From assembly GCA_964407525.1 (NCBI GenBank), contig CAYOWC010000023.1, forward strand, positions 1 to 32,533: a DNA stretch of 32,533 nucleotides. The letters are read 5' to 3'. This document shows positions 7,765 to 15,816 of this stretch, piece by piece. The first letter of the stretch is position 1, and each line of letters opens with the position of its first letter. Position numbers and translations under genes: made by a program. The notes under the pieces were generated by a model. The model searched no databases, had not been told where the DNA came from, and was given only the letters and a program-made list of their open reading frames with translations. The stretch comes from DUZB01 sp964407525. GTDB taxonomy: Bacteria > Desulfobacterota > DSM-4660 > Desulfatiglandales > Desulfatiglandaceae.

Positions 7765-9102
7765 ATGAAAACCAATCTTCTGACGCTCTATAGTCTGGCG
7801 GATGAACAACAGGTCATTCCCGAAGAGGAGTTTGCACCCGTCCTGGAACCCTGTGCAACACCTTTGCTCGCTCTCTCCAATTTCGTTCAGGAAACAAACC
7901 CGGAGGCAGAAAGGTTGCACCTGCAAATGAATTTCCTCGCCCAAGTCATCAAACATGCTTCCGATGTGGAGCATCTTCTTGACCGCTACCAGGCCAGAAA
8001 CAACCGAAACTGGATCTATTTTCGTGAACTGACTGCCACAGCGAAGAACTTTGGAAAAGCTGCCTTTATTCTGGAAGAACTCAAAAGGGGATCCTACCCC
8101 ATCCGCCTCTTTCCAGATGAAAGTAATGACTTTTTTCAGAGGGCGGGAGAGGCTGCACGTTTTTTTGGAAAAACCATTGCAGAGAACTTTGCGGAACTTC
8201 GAAAGGAAGCCAGGCGTTTAAATCTAACCGTCCCAAAAGAAGGACATCTTGGATCCTACAGCCTAAAACTGACCCATGAAATCATACTTCCCCACACCAT
8301 TGAGGAGGCATCCTCTTCCAAAATTGGACTTACTGCAAGAAAAATAGCGCACCGCTTTGTCAAGTTCACCGAAGACACCCAGTTTCTAAACGAAGTGATC
8401 CGCGAAGAGGGGAAATTTTTGTCGGCCCAGATTCCTGCAAATATTAATGAGGGGAAATTAAGACGCCTCGGAACCCGTCTGCATAACCTGGTTTCCTGGT
8501 ATGATTCCTATCTGTTCAATCACGCCATAGAGGGAGAGATTCCGGAACTTAAAGTACTCCACCATATTTTTTCCATGCAATTGAACCTCTCCAAAATCGC
8601 CACCATTATTGCCCATTATCTTGAAAGGCATCTGCTTCTTCCCTCTCCCATTGCCGGCAAGCTTCAGAAAATTGTTCCCCCTTCTGAACTTACAAAAACC
8701 GCTTTCTATTTCAGTCTCTACTATCTGACGAGGGTTTTTGCAGCCGGCAAAGGACTTGCAGAGAAAATCCTGGATCGAATGGTAGAAGAGGTCACCTACA
8801 AACTTTCCGTACCGAAGGGTCTCGGATTCCATGCCAGACCTTCCACGTTGGTCGCCAAAGTTGTTCAACACCATAGCGCGGAAGTCAAAATGCTGGTAGA
8901 TGATCAGGAATTTGATGCGGGCAGTATACTTGAACTGCTCAGCGCCGGTGGATATATCGTTACCAAGAAACTCAATCGAGTCCGTTTCCGGGGAGAGAAA
9001 CGCGCGTTAGACGACCTCAAGATTCTGGCCGAATGCAATTATGGAGAAACACGTCAAGGAAAAGATACTCCACTTCCGGAGGCGCTTTCCTATTTGAGGT
9101 AG
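7765..9102 (+). CDS. HPr domain fused to a large helical N-terminal region
   Basis: 445 residues. The C-terminal part (about 344-428) is an HPr-like phosphocarrier domain: GLGFHARPST places the phosphorylatable histidine at 356, and DAGSILELL keeps a serine (387) where Ser46 of HPr is found. The usual SIMGLMSL helix is altered to SILELLSAG. Residues 1-340 are largely helical, with no membrane segment or catalytic motif I recognise. Free HPr has about 85 residues, so this is a fusion. It may receive phosphate from enzyme I and use it for signalling rather than sugar uptake; that is inference. It opens a three-gene operon and the next start is 5 nt after its stop. AAAGGT precedes the ATG. No other PTS gene lies in the window. 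Confidence 0.8.
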   Translation: MKTNLLTLYSLADEQQVIPEEEFAPVLEPCATPLLALSNFVQETNPEAERLHLQMNFLAQVIKHASDVEHLLDRYQARNNRNWIYFRELTATAKNFGKAAFILEELKRGSYPIRLFPDESNDFFQRAGEAARFFGKTIAENFAELRKEARRLNLTVPKEGHLGSYSLKLTHEIILPHTIEEASSSKIGLTARKIAHRFVKFTEDTQFLNEVIREEGKFLSAQIPANINEGKLRRLGTRLHNLVSWYDSYLFNHAIEGEIPELKVLHHIFSMQLNLSKIATIIAHYLERHLLLPSPIAGKLQKIVPPSELTKTAFYFSLYYLTRVFAAGKGLAEKILDRMVEEVTYKLSVPKGLGFHARPSTLVAKVVQHHSAEVKMLVDDQEFDAGSILELLSAGGYIVTKKLNRVRFRGEKRALDDLKILAECNYGETRQGKDTPLPEALSYLR

Positions 9103-9106
9103 GGTA

Positions 9107-9622
9107 ATGTCCATGAAAAAAATGATTAATTGTTGTGTGTTGATTTTTGTCAGCGCATTATTCTGTAACGCTATTGCCGGACAGATCAGTGAGGTTGTGC
9201 TGATTGACGGTGGGACTATTCTCGGAGAGATCGTGTCTCATCATGATGGCGAATATATTATCGAATCAGCTACGCTTGGAACGCTGAAAATTGACGAAAG
9301 CAAAATCCGTGTCATTCGGATACAGCACGGACCCTCCGTAGAAAAAAATCCCCCCGATGCCCCGAAACAATATTCCAATCAGGATATTCAAAGTATTCAA
9401 AAATCGATCATGAATAATGATAAGATCATGCAAAAGGTGCTGTCCCTGCAGAACAATCCACAGATACAGGAAATTTTAAACGACCCTGAAGTCCTGGAAG
9501 CATTGAACGCAGGAAATTTCTCCGCCCTCCTTTCTAATCCGAAATTATTGGAGATGCTGAACAATCCGGAAATCAGAGAGATTCAGAAAGAAATCATCGC
9601 TCCAGAAACAGGGAGCAAATGA
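9107..9622 (+). CDS. Exported protein with STI1-like DP/NP repeats
   Basis: 171 residues, not assigned to a named protein. Residues 1-25 form a signal peptide ending around NAIAG. Residues 26-75 look beta-rich, with repeated glycines and a GxILGEI pattern. The C-terminal half (about 90-165) is helical and repeats NNPQIQEIL, NDPEVLEAL, SNPKLLEML and NNPEIREIQ. That rhythm is typical of STI1 modules, which in eukaryotes bind hydrophobic segments of clients. Here it would act in the periplasm; the client is unknown. The start overlaps the operon flow (GAGGTAGGG before ATG; a second ATG at 9113 is possible). The stop overlaps the mltA start by four bases (ATGA), so the two are probably translationally coupled, which hints at a cell-wall role. 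Confidence 0.7.
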   Translation: MSMKKMINCCVLIFVSALFCNAIAGQISEVVLIDGGTILGEIVSHHDGEYIIESATLGTLKIDESKIRVIRIQHGPSVEKNPPDAPKQYSNQDIQSIQKSIMNNDKIMQKVLSLQNNPQIQEILNDPEVLEALNAGNFSALLSNPKLLEMLNNPEIREIQKEIIAPETGSK

Positions 9623-10854
9623 TTCAGAAAAAAACAATGAATGGACTGATGTTGCTCGTTAATCAGAATATTGCCAAGGCCATACTGCTTTCCCTATGCC
9701 TTCTACTCGGTAGTTGCTACCCCGGCATGAAAAAAGAAGCAACCGTCCCTTCCGAGGCCCTTGAGCAAATCACGTTTTTTTACCCGACGTTCTCGGATGA
9801 TATGGACAGGGATTCTCTCCTTGCAGCGATCGAAAACAGTATTGAATATCTGAACCGGCTTCCGGCTGACAGAATTCTACACTACGGGCCCCATTCATTT
9901 ACAAGCAGGCAGGTTCTCGATAGCCAGAAAGCATTTCTGCAATTTCTACAAGAAAACCCCAACCCCTCCCAGGTAAACAAAAAGATAGAAGAGGACTTTC
10001 TTGTCTATCGTGCAACAGGCGGCAAAAAAAGTGATAACGTTCTGTTTACAGGGTATTTTGAACCACTTTACGAGGCAAGTTTGATACCTGATTCCGTTTA
10101 CAGATATCCCCTGTATCGAAAACCGGACGATCTTACTACATTAGACCTTTCCGGATTCGGAAGCAGGTTCAAAGGGCAGAAAATCATTGGGAGGATGGTA
10201 GGGAAGGGTTTTGTTCCTTATTACACCAAGGTTGATATTGACGAAAAAGGAGTCTTGAAAGGACGAGGACTTGAAATTGCCTGGCTTAAGGACCCGATAG
10301 ATGTCGCCTTTCTTCAGATTCAGGGCTCCGGGAAACTGACACTGAGGGACGGCAGCACCATCTCTGCCGGCTATAGTGCAAAAAATGGTCTTCCGTACAA
10401 AAGTATTGGCAGATACATGATCGACGAGGGATTCCTGACAAAGAAAGAGATGTCCATGCAGGCCATCAGGAGTTGCCTGGCAAAGCATCCCAAGATCGTA
10501 AGGGATGTCCTTTCATACAATCTATCCTACGTATTTTTCAGACGATTGAAAAAAGGCCCTCTGGGCAATATTGGTGTCCAGCTCACACCGGGACGATCCA
10601 TTGCCACCGATTCAAAACTATTTCCCAAGGGAGCTTTAGGATTTATAACCTGCAAAAAACCGACAATCGACAGTGCCGGCATGGTAACAGGCTGGAAGGA
10701 GTTCTCGCGGTTTGTGCTGAATCAGGATACCGGAGGGGCCATAAGAGGAGCCGGACGAGCAGACATTTTCTGGGGAAGCGGTTTATATGCCGAAGCAGCA
10801 GCCGGTCATCAAAACCATGAAGGAGAGCTTTACATTCTCATCAAAAAGCCTTGA
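9619..10854 (+). CDS. mltA: MltA-type membrane-bound lytic murein transglycosylase
   Basis: Cleaves the MurNAc-GlcNAc bond of peptidoglycan, leaving 1,6-anhydroMurNAc ends. The 411 residues start with a lipoprotein signal whose lipobox LLLGSC gives Cys33, so the enzyme is likely anchored in the outer membrane. The MltA domain follows (VLFTGYFEPLYEAS, then DVAFLQIQGSGKLTL around residues 230-245). The C-terminal 3D domain contains NQDTGGAIRGAGRADIFWG with Asp370 and Asp382; a conserved aspartate of this domain is catalytic in the family. Third gene of the operon, overlapping the preceding stop by ATGA. The length is somewhat above E. coli MltA (about 365). No defect seen. Confidence 0.93.
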   Translation: MIQKKTMNGLMLLVNQNIAKAILLSLCLLLGSCYPGMKKEATVPSEALEQITFFYPTFSDDMDRDSLLAAIENSIEYLNRLPADRILHYGPHSFTSRQVLDSQKAFLQFLQENPNPSQVNKKIEEDFLVYRATGGKKSDNVLFTGYFEPLYEASLIPDSVYRYPLYRKPDDLTTLDLSGFGSRFKGQKIIGRMVGKGFVPYYTKVDIDEKGVLKGRGLEIAWLKDPIDVAFLQIQGSGKLTLRDGSTISAGYSAKNGLPYKSIGRYMIDEGFLTKKEMSMQAIRSCLAKHPKIVRDVLSYNLSYVFFRRLKKGPLGNIGVQLTPGRSIATDSKLFPKGALGFITCKKPTIDSAGMVTGWKEFSRFVLNQDTGGAIRGAGRADIFWGSGLYAEAAAGHQNHEGELYILIKKP

Positions 10855-10867
10855 AAGGATTAAAACA

Positions 10868-10945
10868 CTGCAATTAGCCGTTAGCTGTTAGCGACTGGGT
10901 TAAATAAGTATCTGCGTCTATCTGCGAAAATCAGCGTCCCTAAAA
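10868..10945. repeat. Short-period repeats between mltA and glyS
   Basis: CAATTAG, CCGTTAG, CTGTTAG (about 10870-10890) form a 7-bp array similar to 7535-7693. A second motif, TCTGCGTCTATCTGCG, follows near 10912. This is a short spacer between convergent genes, with no clear intrinsic terminator. Confidence 0.5.
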
Positions 10946-10966
10946 GCTCTTATCCTGCAATCTCTA

Positions 10967-13051
10967 TCAGATCGAAAACTTAGAAAAATCCGCAACAAGC
11001 AGCACGAGTGCTTCAATCTGCTGCAAAAGACCAATCCGGTTTTTCCTTAAAACCTCGTTGTCTTTCACCATCACCTCCACACCGTCGAAAAATAGATCTA
11101 CAGGTTTCCTGAGTTCCGCCATGCGTTCAAGCGCTTGAAAAAACAGACCACCTTCAAGCATTTCATTGACACTGCCCCTCACATCCTCAAAAGTTTCCCA
11201 CAGGACGGTTTCTTCATGATCCTGAAATAGACCCGGATCAACATCGAAGACATCCTTTTCCTTTTTCAGGATATTCGTTACCCGTTTAAAGGTAAAGGCA
11301 AGCAAATCAAAATCCTTCGACTCAGCGGAGAACTGTTTCAACTGTACCACTCGCGGGCGAAGCCGATGGATCTTATCAAATCCCGCAGACATAACCGCCT
11401 CGACCAGGTCAGGTTCATACCCTTCACCCAAGAGAAGGTTTTTATAACGCTCCCTCACAAAGGCCATCACACCTGCACAAGTTTTCTTAACAGGAAAGTC
11501 AATCTCCTGTTTCAAATAGAACAGGGCACGCTCAACCAACCAGGACAAAGAAATTTCCCAGCCCTTCGACTCGATAATCCTGATGATGGCAATGGCATGC
11601 CTTCTCAGTGCAAAGGGGTCCGCACTGCCTGTGGGCTCAAGGCCTACAGCAAAACACCCGGCAATGGTATCGATCCGGTCCGCCACACCCACAATGGCTC
11701 CTATCACTGAACCGGGCAATTTTCCTCCCGCCTTCAAAGGGAGGTAATGTTCTTCAATGGCAACACTTACTTTTTCGGGGTACTCCTCTAATTCCGCGTA
11801 TTCTTTTCCCATTACCCCTTGCAAAGAGGGGAATTCTCCGACCATCTGGGTAACGAGATCACATTTGCATAGACGTGCAGCAAGCGCAACATTTTCGATT
11901 TCCCCGGGAAGGACAATTTCACCCAGCTCTCTTGAGAGATTTTCGAACCGTTGAGCCTTGGCGAAAGAAGTCCCTAAATCGGCTTGGTAGATCACCCGCT
12001 TGAGGTCTTCGAGACGATTCATGAGCGGCTGTTTCCTATCTTCTTTCATGAAAAATGCCGCATCGGAAAGTCTGGCACGCAAGACTCTCTCGTGTCCTTT
12101 CTGCACGACGGAGGCATCCCTTGTCATCGTATTGTTTACGGCAACAAAGTTTGGCAGAAGACGGCCTTCCCGATCATATACCGCAAAATATTTCTGGTGT
12201 TTTCTCATGGCGGTAATCAGTACAGGATCAGGAAGTGCCAAAAATTTAGAATCAAAACCACCACAGACAGCCGATGGATATTCCACAAGATTCGCAACCG
12301 TACTCACAAGTTCAGAATCTTCAGGAAGAGTCCCTTCCACTTTTTCAGCCTCTTTTGTTGCGATATCAAGAACAATGCGTTCTCTCTCTGCCTGCTCAAT
12401 AACAACAAAGGCCCTCTCGATTTGCTTCAAATAGTCGTCCACACTGTACACTTCAAACGGTTCAGGAGCCATAAAACGGTGACCCTCGGAAACCCTGCCG
12501 CTGGTAATACCCGCAAATTCAAAGGGCAGCACAACCCCGTTAAAAAGTCCCACAATCCAATGTACAGGCCTTACGAACGGAACACCAACACTTCCCCAGC
12601 GCATCGACTTTGGCCAGGTTACAGCCGAAATAATCACCGGCAGAATTTCGGCGAGTATCTCCCTGGTCGGCCTCCCGGGGATCGTACGCTTCAGGAAAAG
12701 ATATTCGCCCTTCTCTGTTTTTATGCTCTTCAGATCATCAACCGCTACACCCTGCTTTTTTGCGAAGCCAAATGCGGCTTTGGTTGGGTGACCTTCTGCG
12801 TCGTATGCAACACGCAACGGCGGGCCTGTTATTTCCTGCACCAGATCTTCCTGTGTCTCGGCAATGGCTTTCCCAATAAGAACAAGTCTCCTGGGGGTTC
12901 CGTAGGTGTAAATCCCTCCTGCGAGTTCGATCCTGTTTTCTTCAAAAGCCTTTTCTGTGAGACTTTGCAGGTCCTTCAATCCCTTTTTAAGATACCCGGC
13001 GGGGATCTCTTCGGTCCCTATTTCCAAAAGCAGTTCAGCTACCATTTCCAT
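10967..13051 (-). CDS. glyS: Glycyl-tRNA synthetase, beta subunit
   Basis: Beta chain of the bacterial alpha2beta2 glycyl-tRNA synthetase; it supplies tRNA binding while the alpha chain carries the aminoacylation site. The 694-residue length is typical. The N-terminus LLLEIGTEEIPAGYL is the family signature, VTWPKSMRWG lies near 140-150, and GSADPFALRRHAIAIIRI near 480-500. The C-terminal helical part is the DALR-type anticodon-binding region. ATG 13051 and ATG 13045 are both possible, with AAGAGAA upstream. It follows glyQ on the same strand after a 133-bp spacer that contains degenerate CTTTGCG words, so the two genes are probably cotranscribed. Confidence 0.97.
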   Translation of the reverse strand: MEMVAELLLEIGTEEIPAGYLKKGLKDLQSLTEKAFEENRIELAGGIYTYGTPRRLVLIGKAIAETQEDLVQEITGPPLRVAYDAEGHPTKAAFGFAKKQGVAVDDLKSIKTEKGEYLFLKRTIPGRPTREILAEILPVIISAVTWPKSMRWGSVGVPFVRPVHWIVGLFNGVVLPFEFAGITSGRVSEGHRFMAPEPFEVYSVDDYLKQIERAFVVIEQAERERIVLDIATKEAEKVEGTLPEDSELVSTVANLVEYPSAVCGGFDSKFLALPDPVLITAMRKHQKYFAVYDREGRLLPNFVAVNNTMTRDASVVQKGHERVLRARLSDAAFFMKEDRKQPLMNRLEDLKRVIYQADLGTSFAKAQRFENLSRELGEIVLPGEIENVALAARLCKCDLVTQMVGEFPSLQGVMGKEYAELEEYPEKVSVAIEEHYLPLKAGGKLPGSVIGAIVGVADRIDTIAGCFAVGLEPTGSADPFALRRHAIAIIRIIESKGWEISLSWLVERALFYLKQEIDFPVKKTCAGVMAFVRERYKNLLLGEGYEPDLVEAVMSAGFDKIHRLRPRVVQLKQFSAESKDFDLLAFTFKRVTNILKKEKDVFDVDPGLFQDHEETVLWETFEDVRGSVNEMLEGGLFFQALERMAELRKPVDLFFDGVEVMVKDNEVLRKNRIGLLQQIEALVLLVADFSKFSI

Positions 13052-13074
13052 TTCTCTTTTTTAAAGTTGGTTTT

Positions 13075-13156
13075 CTCCCAAAGACGTCAAGAACATATCA
13101 TGCAATACTAAATATTCAACTTTGCGAGCTTTACGCCTTTGCGCGAGATTTTGTCT
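13075..13156. repeat. Degenerate CTTTGCG-type repeats in the glyQ-glyS spacer
   Basis: CTTTGCGAGCTTTACGCCTT (from about 13122) with more CTTTGCG words, and a weaker inverted counterpart CAAAGACGTCAAGAAC near 13079. They resemble the words near 663-690, 826-850 and 30600-30632. Confidence 0.45.
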
Positions 13157-13184
13157 TTTTATGAATGCATCAAGAATCTAATGG

Positions 13185-14051
13185 TCAATCCAGAAGCGGA
13201 TATCCCATTTCTTCTCTCTGGGCCAGATAGTTTTTAGCGGAAAGTCTTGCCAGTTTTCTGATCCGTTCTATATATTGGGTTCGTTCAGTGACGCTGATCG
13301 CTCCCCTGGCGTCGAGGACATTAAAGGTATGAGAGCATTTCAGGCAATAATCGTAGGCAGGAAGCACCAACCCCTCATTTCCTATTCTAAGGCCCTCTTG
13401 TTCATATAGATCAAACAGTTTCAACAACATATCCACGTCGGCCATTTCGAAATTGTAGGTGGAAAGCTCCCATTCACCTTTTCGATGCACGTCGCCATAG
13501 GTAATTTTGTCATTCCACTTCAGATCGTACACATCTTCTTTTTCTTGAAGATACATGGCGATCCGTTCAAGCCCATAGGTGATTTCCACAGAAATAGGAT
13601 CCAGTTTCACACTTCCAGCCTGCTGAAAATAAGTAAATTGGGTCACTTCCATACCGTCCAACCAGACTTCCCAGCCTAGGCCTGAAGCCCCGAGGGTGGG
13701 GGATTCCCAATCATCTTCCACAAACCGTATATCATGATCCAGCGGATCAACACCCAACGCCTTCAGGCTTTCCAGATATAGATCCTGAATATCAATCGGT
13801 GATGGTTTGATAATCACCTGGTACTGATAATAATGCCCCAGACGGTTCGGATTTTCTCCATATCTACCGTCGGTAGGTCTTCTCGATGGTTCTACATAAG
13901 CAACAGACCAGGGTTCCGGCCCAAGGGCCCTGAGTAGGGTAGCAGGATTAAACGTTCCCGCTCCCACTTCAAGATCATATGGCTGTTGAATCACACAACC
14001 ATAATCAGCCCAGTACTTCGTAAGGATCATAATTAAATCTTGAAACGCCAT
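13185..14051 (-). CDS. glyQ: Glycyl-tRNA synthetase, alpha subunit
   Basis: Catalytic chain of the tetrameric glycyl-tRNA synthetase, forming glycyl-adenylate and charging tRNA-Gly. The 288 residues match the family. The signature MILTKYWADYGCVIQQPYDLEVGAGT is at the N-terminus, followed by EPWSVAYVEPSRRPTDGRYGENPNR (about 46-70), LGWEVWLDGMEVTQFTYFQQ (about 123-142), SVEITYGLERIAMYLQ, and a C-terminal AISVTERTQYIERIRKLA. Class II motifs are all present. GGAG lies shortly before the ATG. It is probably driven by the candidate promoter about 120 bp upstream. No T-box or other riboswitch was recognised, but the 5' leader contains a perfect 8-bp hairpin (CCTGAACG with CGTTCAGG, about 14083-14104). 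Confidence 0.97.
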   Translation of the reverse strand: MAFQDLIMILTKYWADYGCVIQQPYDLEVGAGTFNPATLLRALGPEPWSVAYVEPSRRPTDGRYGENPNRLGHYYQYQVIIKPSPIDIQDLYLESLKALGVDPLDHDIRFVEDDWESPTLGASGLGWEVWLDGMEVTQFTYFQQAGSVKLDPISVEITYGLERIAMYLQEKEDVYDLKWNDKITYGDVHRKGEWELSTYNFEMADVDMLLKLFDLYEQEGLRIGNEGLVLPAYDYCLKCSHTFNVLDARGAISVTERTQYIERIRKLARLSAKNYLAQREEMGYPLLD

Positions 14052-14166
14052 AAATGCTCCAGGATAATGAACGCCTGAACGAAAAACCGTTCAGGGGAAT
14101 TTTTGCTCCCGTCTACACGGGATTGAATTGCAGATTTGATTTGCAGCCATATACGAAAAACGAAAA

Positions 14167-14194
14167 AGTTATCATTTCCCTCATTACTTGTCAA
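14167..14194 (-). promoter_or_regulatory. Candidate promoter of glyQS
   Basis: Read on the minus strand, a perfect TTGACA (14189-14194 on +) is followed after 17 bp by TAACTT, or after 15 bp by GATAAC. The -10 match is moderate. It points to glyQ, 115 bp downstream. Confidence 0.4.
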
Positions 14195-14352
14195 CAATTC
14201 TTCAAAATGATCAGCAATTCTCATTATGGACTCTGCCTTTTTGCAAAACACTGTGTGAGTGGCATCTTGCCACGACTTTTCGCGGCTGGAAAGCCGCTCC
14301 CACAGGATATTTTTTCAAAATGAAAACTGCTGCAAAATGATAATTGCTGTTA
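14195..14352. repeat. Repeat locus: 7-bp inverted arms around a REP-like pair
   Basis: The left arm (about 14195-14227) has CAATTCT, CAAAATG and CAGCAATT words. The right arm (about 14312-14352) carries their complements (ATGATAATTGCTG, CAAAATG). Between them lies the inverted REP-like pair at 14252-14306. Confidence 0.55.
14252..14306. repeat. Pair of REP-like palindromic elements, head-to-head
   Basis: The first unit, TGTGTGAGTGGCATC then TTGCCACGA (14252-14275), contains a GTGGCA/TGCCAC hairpin. The second, read on the minus strand from 14306, is CCTGTGGGAGCGGC then TTTCCAGCCGCG with a GCGGCT/AGCCGC hairpin. Both share a GTGNGAG head and a palindromic body, the layout of Pseudomonas REP sequences. 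A close copy of the first unit is at 25710-25734 in inverse orientation, differing by one inserted base. Confidence 0.75.
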
Positions 14353-14522
14353 CAAAGTGTCCCTGAAACCCGCTATCAGTATGATAATACTGCCCCCTCG
14401 CCACCGAGGGTCAGCGGATGGGCGGCTTCCTGGATTTGGCGATCGATATCAGCATAGGAAAAGGCAGCCTGTTTCAATATTGATGCCTTTGTTGTTTACT
14501 TTTAAACAAGGGTATAATCCTG

Positions 14523-14559
14523 AAAAAAAGCAGACCCGGCAGGTTCTGCCTGCGGGGTC
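14523..14559 (-). terminator. Intrinsic terminator of the 14644-15816 gene
   Basis: On the minus strand a GC-rich hairpin (GACCC, mismatch, GCAGG with its complement, 5-nt loop, 14533-14559) is followed by TGCTTTTTTT. It lies about 85 nt after the stop codon and looks like a strong Rho-independent terminator. Confidence 0.8.
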
Positions 14560-14643
14560 CACCAAATAGTTCTCGTGCCTTTGTCGGGCCACGATATCAG
14601 ATTTTTTTCAGGTTCGCTACTTCTGCTGCTTCTGCTGCTTTCT

Positions 14644-15816
14644 CTATTTCCAGAATTTATCCTGCGTTATGCCCGTGCTTCCTCTAACGGTAAATGAACA
14701 TTTTCGATAATCAAAGACCTTGACGAAAACAAACTGGGCTTTCGCGTTGAATTGGGCAATCATTTTGCATTCGGGATCAGGATTTGCAACAGTCCCTCTA
14801 TTGACAATCGTATTTTTCAGGAGCGCGACTTTCGCATCCACACTCCATGGCCAGGTGGCCGCCACTTTGTCCACCATGACATTAATTCTCGGCAGCCAGT
14901 GCCCGGCGATCGTTTGATGCCGGCCATCATAGGCGGCACCGCCGTGAAACTGAATATCAAAGCATTGAACGCCCGCAAAATTTTTCACCACCCATTGAAC
15001 AGTTGATGTGGTGTTGGTTTTAGCATTTCCATAGCTCATGGTATGTGGATCATCTTTGTGCAATATCCTGGAGGTCGCTTCCGATACGTTTACCGCATTT
15101 GTGCTTTTGATGATATCATACACTAAACCGACCACAGATAGAATCCCTCCAATGATAGCCCCTGCCGCCTGAGGGCCTATCTTCGCGTTACTTGCCTCGC
15201 TGGCGCCAAGCCACTCCGCAAAGCTCTTTGCCTCCGATTCAAGGTAGTCTCTGTACCATTGATCAAAATTCTCGTAATAGTCCTCCATCCTTTCCAGATA
15301 TTCGATTTGCTCGCCGTATACCTGATCCATCGTTTCAACAAAATCTGCCATGCTTGTATCGGTATCTCGAAGGAAACTAAATAAATCCGTAACACCCTGC
15401 TCACCCGCCGCCTTGTTAACTCCATCCAGCAGCTCAACGAACAGAGCTGTATCCGTCCCGTAACTGTCGGCCTGGTCAATAAACTCCCTCAACGATGTCT
15501 GGTATTTTCCCAGATATTCGTCCAGTTGCGCCGCGGTCATATTTCTCTGGGCCAGAAATGTTTCGATCTCAGCAAGTGTGATAAGGTCACTGGGAAACAT
15601 AAATGGCACCGTTGCAGTATCGTTCGCCGTCTTGATGTTCGCCAAACGGTAATCCCACTGGTACACAAGTTGATCGTCAACCCTGATCTCCGAAAATAAG
15701 GTACCGCTGGCATCCTCCTCTGCAACGGTGACCCAGGCCATATTTCCCCAGCAGGTCGCGTTTATTAGCGTTAGACTCACTAAAAGGGCGGAAAATAAAA
15801 TACACCATTTTTTCAT
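14644..15816 (-). CDS. Exported protein of unknown function with central hydrophobic segment
   Basis: 390 residues, not recognised. Residues 1-24 form a typical signal peptide. Residues 75-210 are rich in acidic and aromatic residues and look helical, with many short ExxxY/DxxxY patterns. A glycine-rich hydrophobic stretch, AAGAIIGGILSVVGLVYDII, occupies 218-237; it could be a membrane segment or a buried amphipathic hairpin. The last 130 residues seem beta-rich with alternating hydrophobics (VQWVVKNF, RINVMVDKV, FVFVKVFDYRK). A signal peptide, a helical bundle, a GxxxG-like hydrophobic core and a beta tail recall pore-forming or surface proteins, but I see no family motif. The start has an AAAGGAG ribosome site. 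The gene is monocistronic with its own terminator. Confidence 0.75.
   Translation of the reverse strand: MKKWCILFSALLVSLTLINATCWGNMAWVTVAEEDASGTLFSEIRVDDQLVYQWDYRLANIKTANDTATVPFMFPSDLITLAEIETFLAQRNMTAAQLDEYLGKYQTSLREFIDQADSYGTDTALFVELLDGVNKAAGEQGVTDLFSFLRDTDTSMADFVETMDQVYGEQIEYLERMEDYYENFDQWYRDYLESEAKSFAEWLGASEASNAKIGPQAAGAIIGGILSVVGLVYDIIKSTNAVNVSEATSRILHKDDPHTMSYGNAKTNTTSTVQWVVKNFAGVQCFDIQFHGGAAYDGRHQTIAGHWLPRINVMVDKVAATWPWSVDAKVALLKNTIVNRGTVANPDPECKMIAQFNAKAQFVFVKVFDYRKCSFTVRGSTGITQDKFWK

Larger units (their letters stand above)
14052..14643. other. Intergenic region around the glyQ promoter, no gene seen
   Basis: 592 bases with a candidate glyQS promoter (14167-14194), a repeat locus combining 7-bp arms and a REP-like pair (14195-14352), an unexplained segment at 14353-14522 and a terminator for the gene at 14644-15816 (14523-14559). 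Short open frames occur on both strands but none has a credible protein or ribosome site. Confidence 0.6.

Noticed and set aside
11984..13111. 375-codon + strand frame opposite glyS
   Set aside because: glyS is unmistakable on the other strand over its full length; the product is cysteine- and phenylalanine-rich nonsense without motifs.
14083..14104. Terminator or attenuator before glyQ
   Set aside because: The 8-bp hairpin is perfect but has no U-run on the glyQ strand, and no leader peptide or T-box features were found.
14033..14251. 72-codon minus-strand frame upstream of glyQ
   Set aside because: It overlaps the glyQ start and the candidate promoter, and has no ribosome site or recognisable motif.
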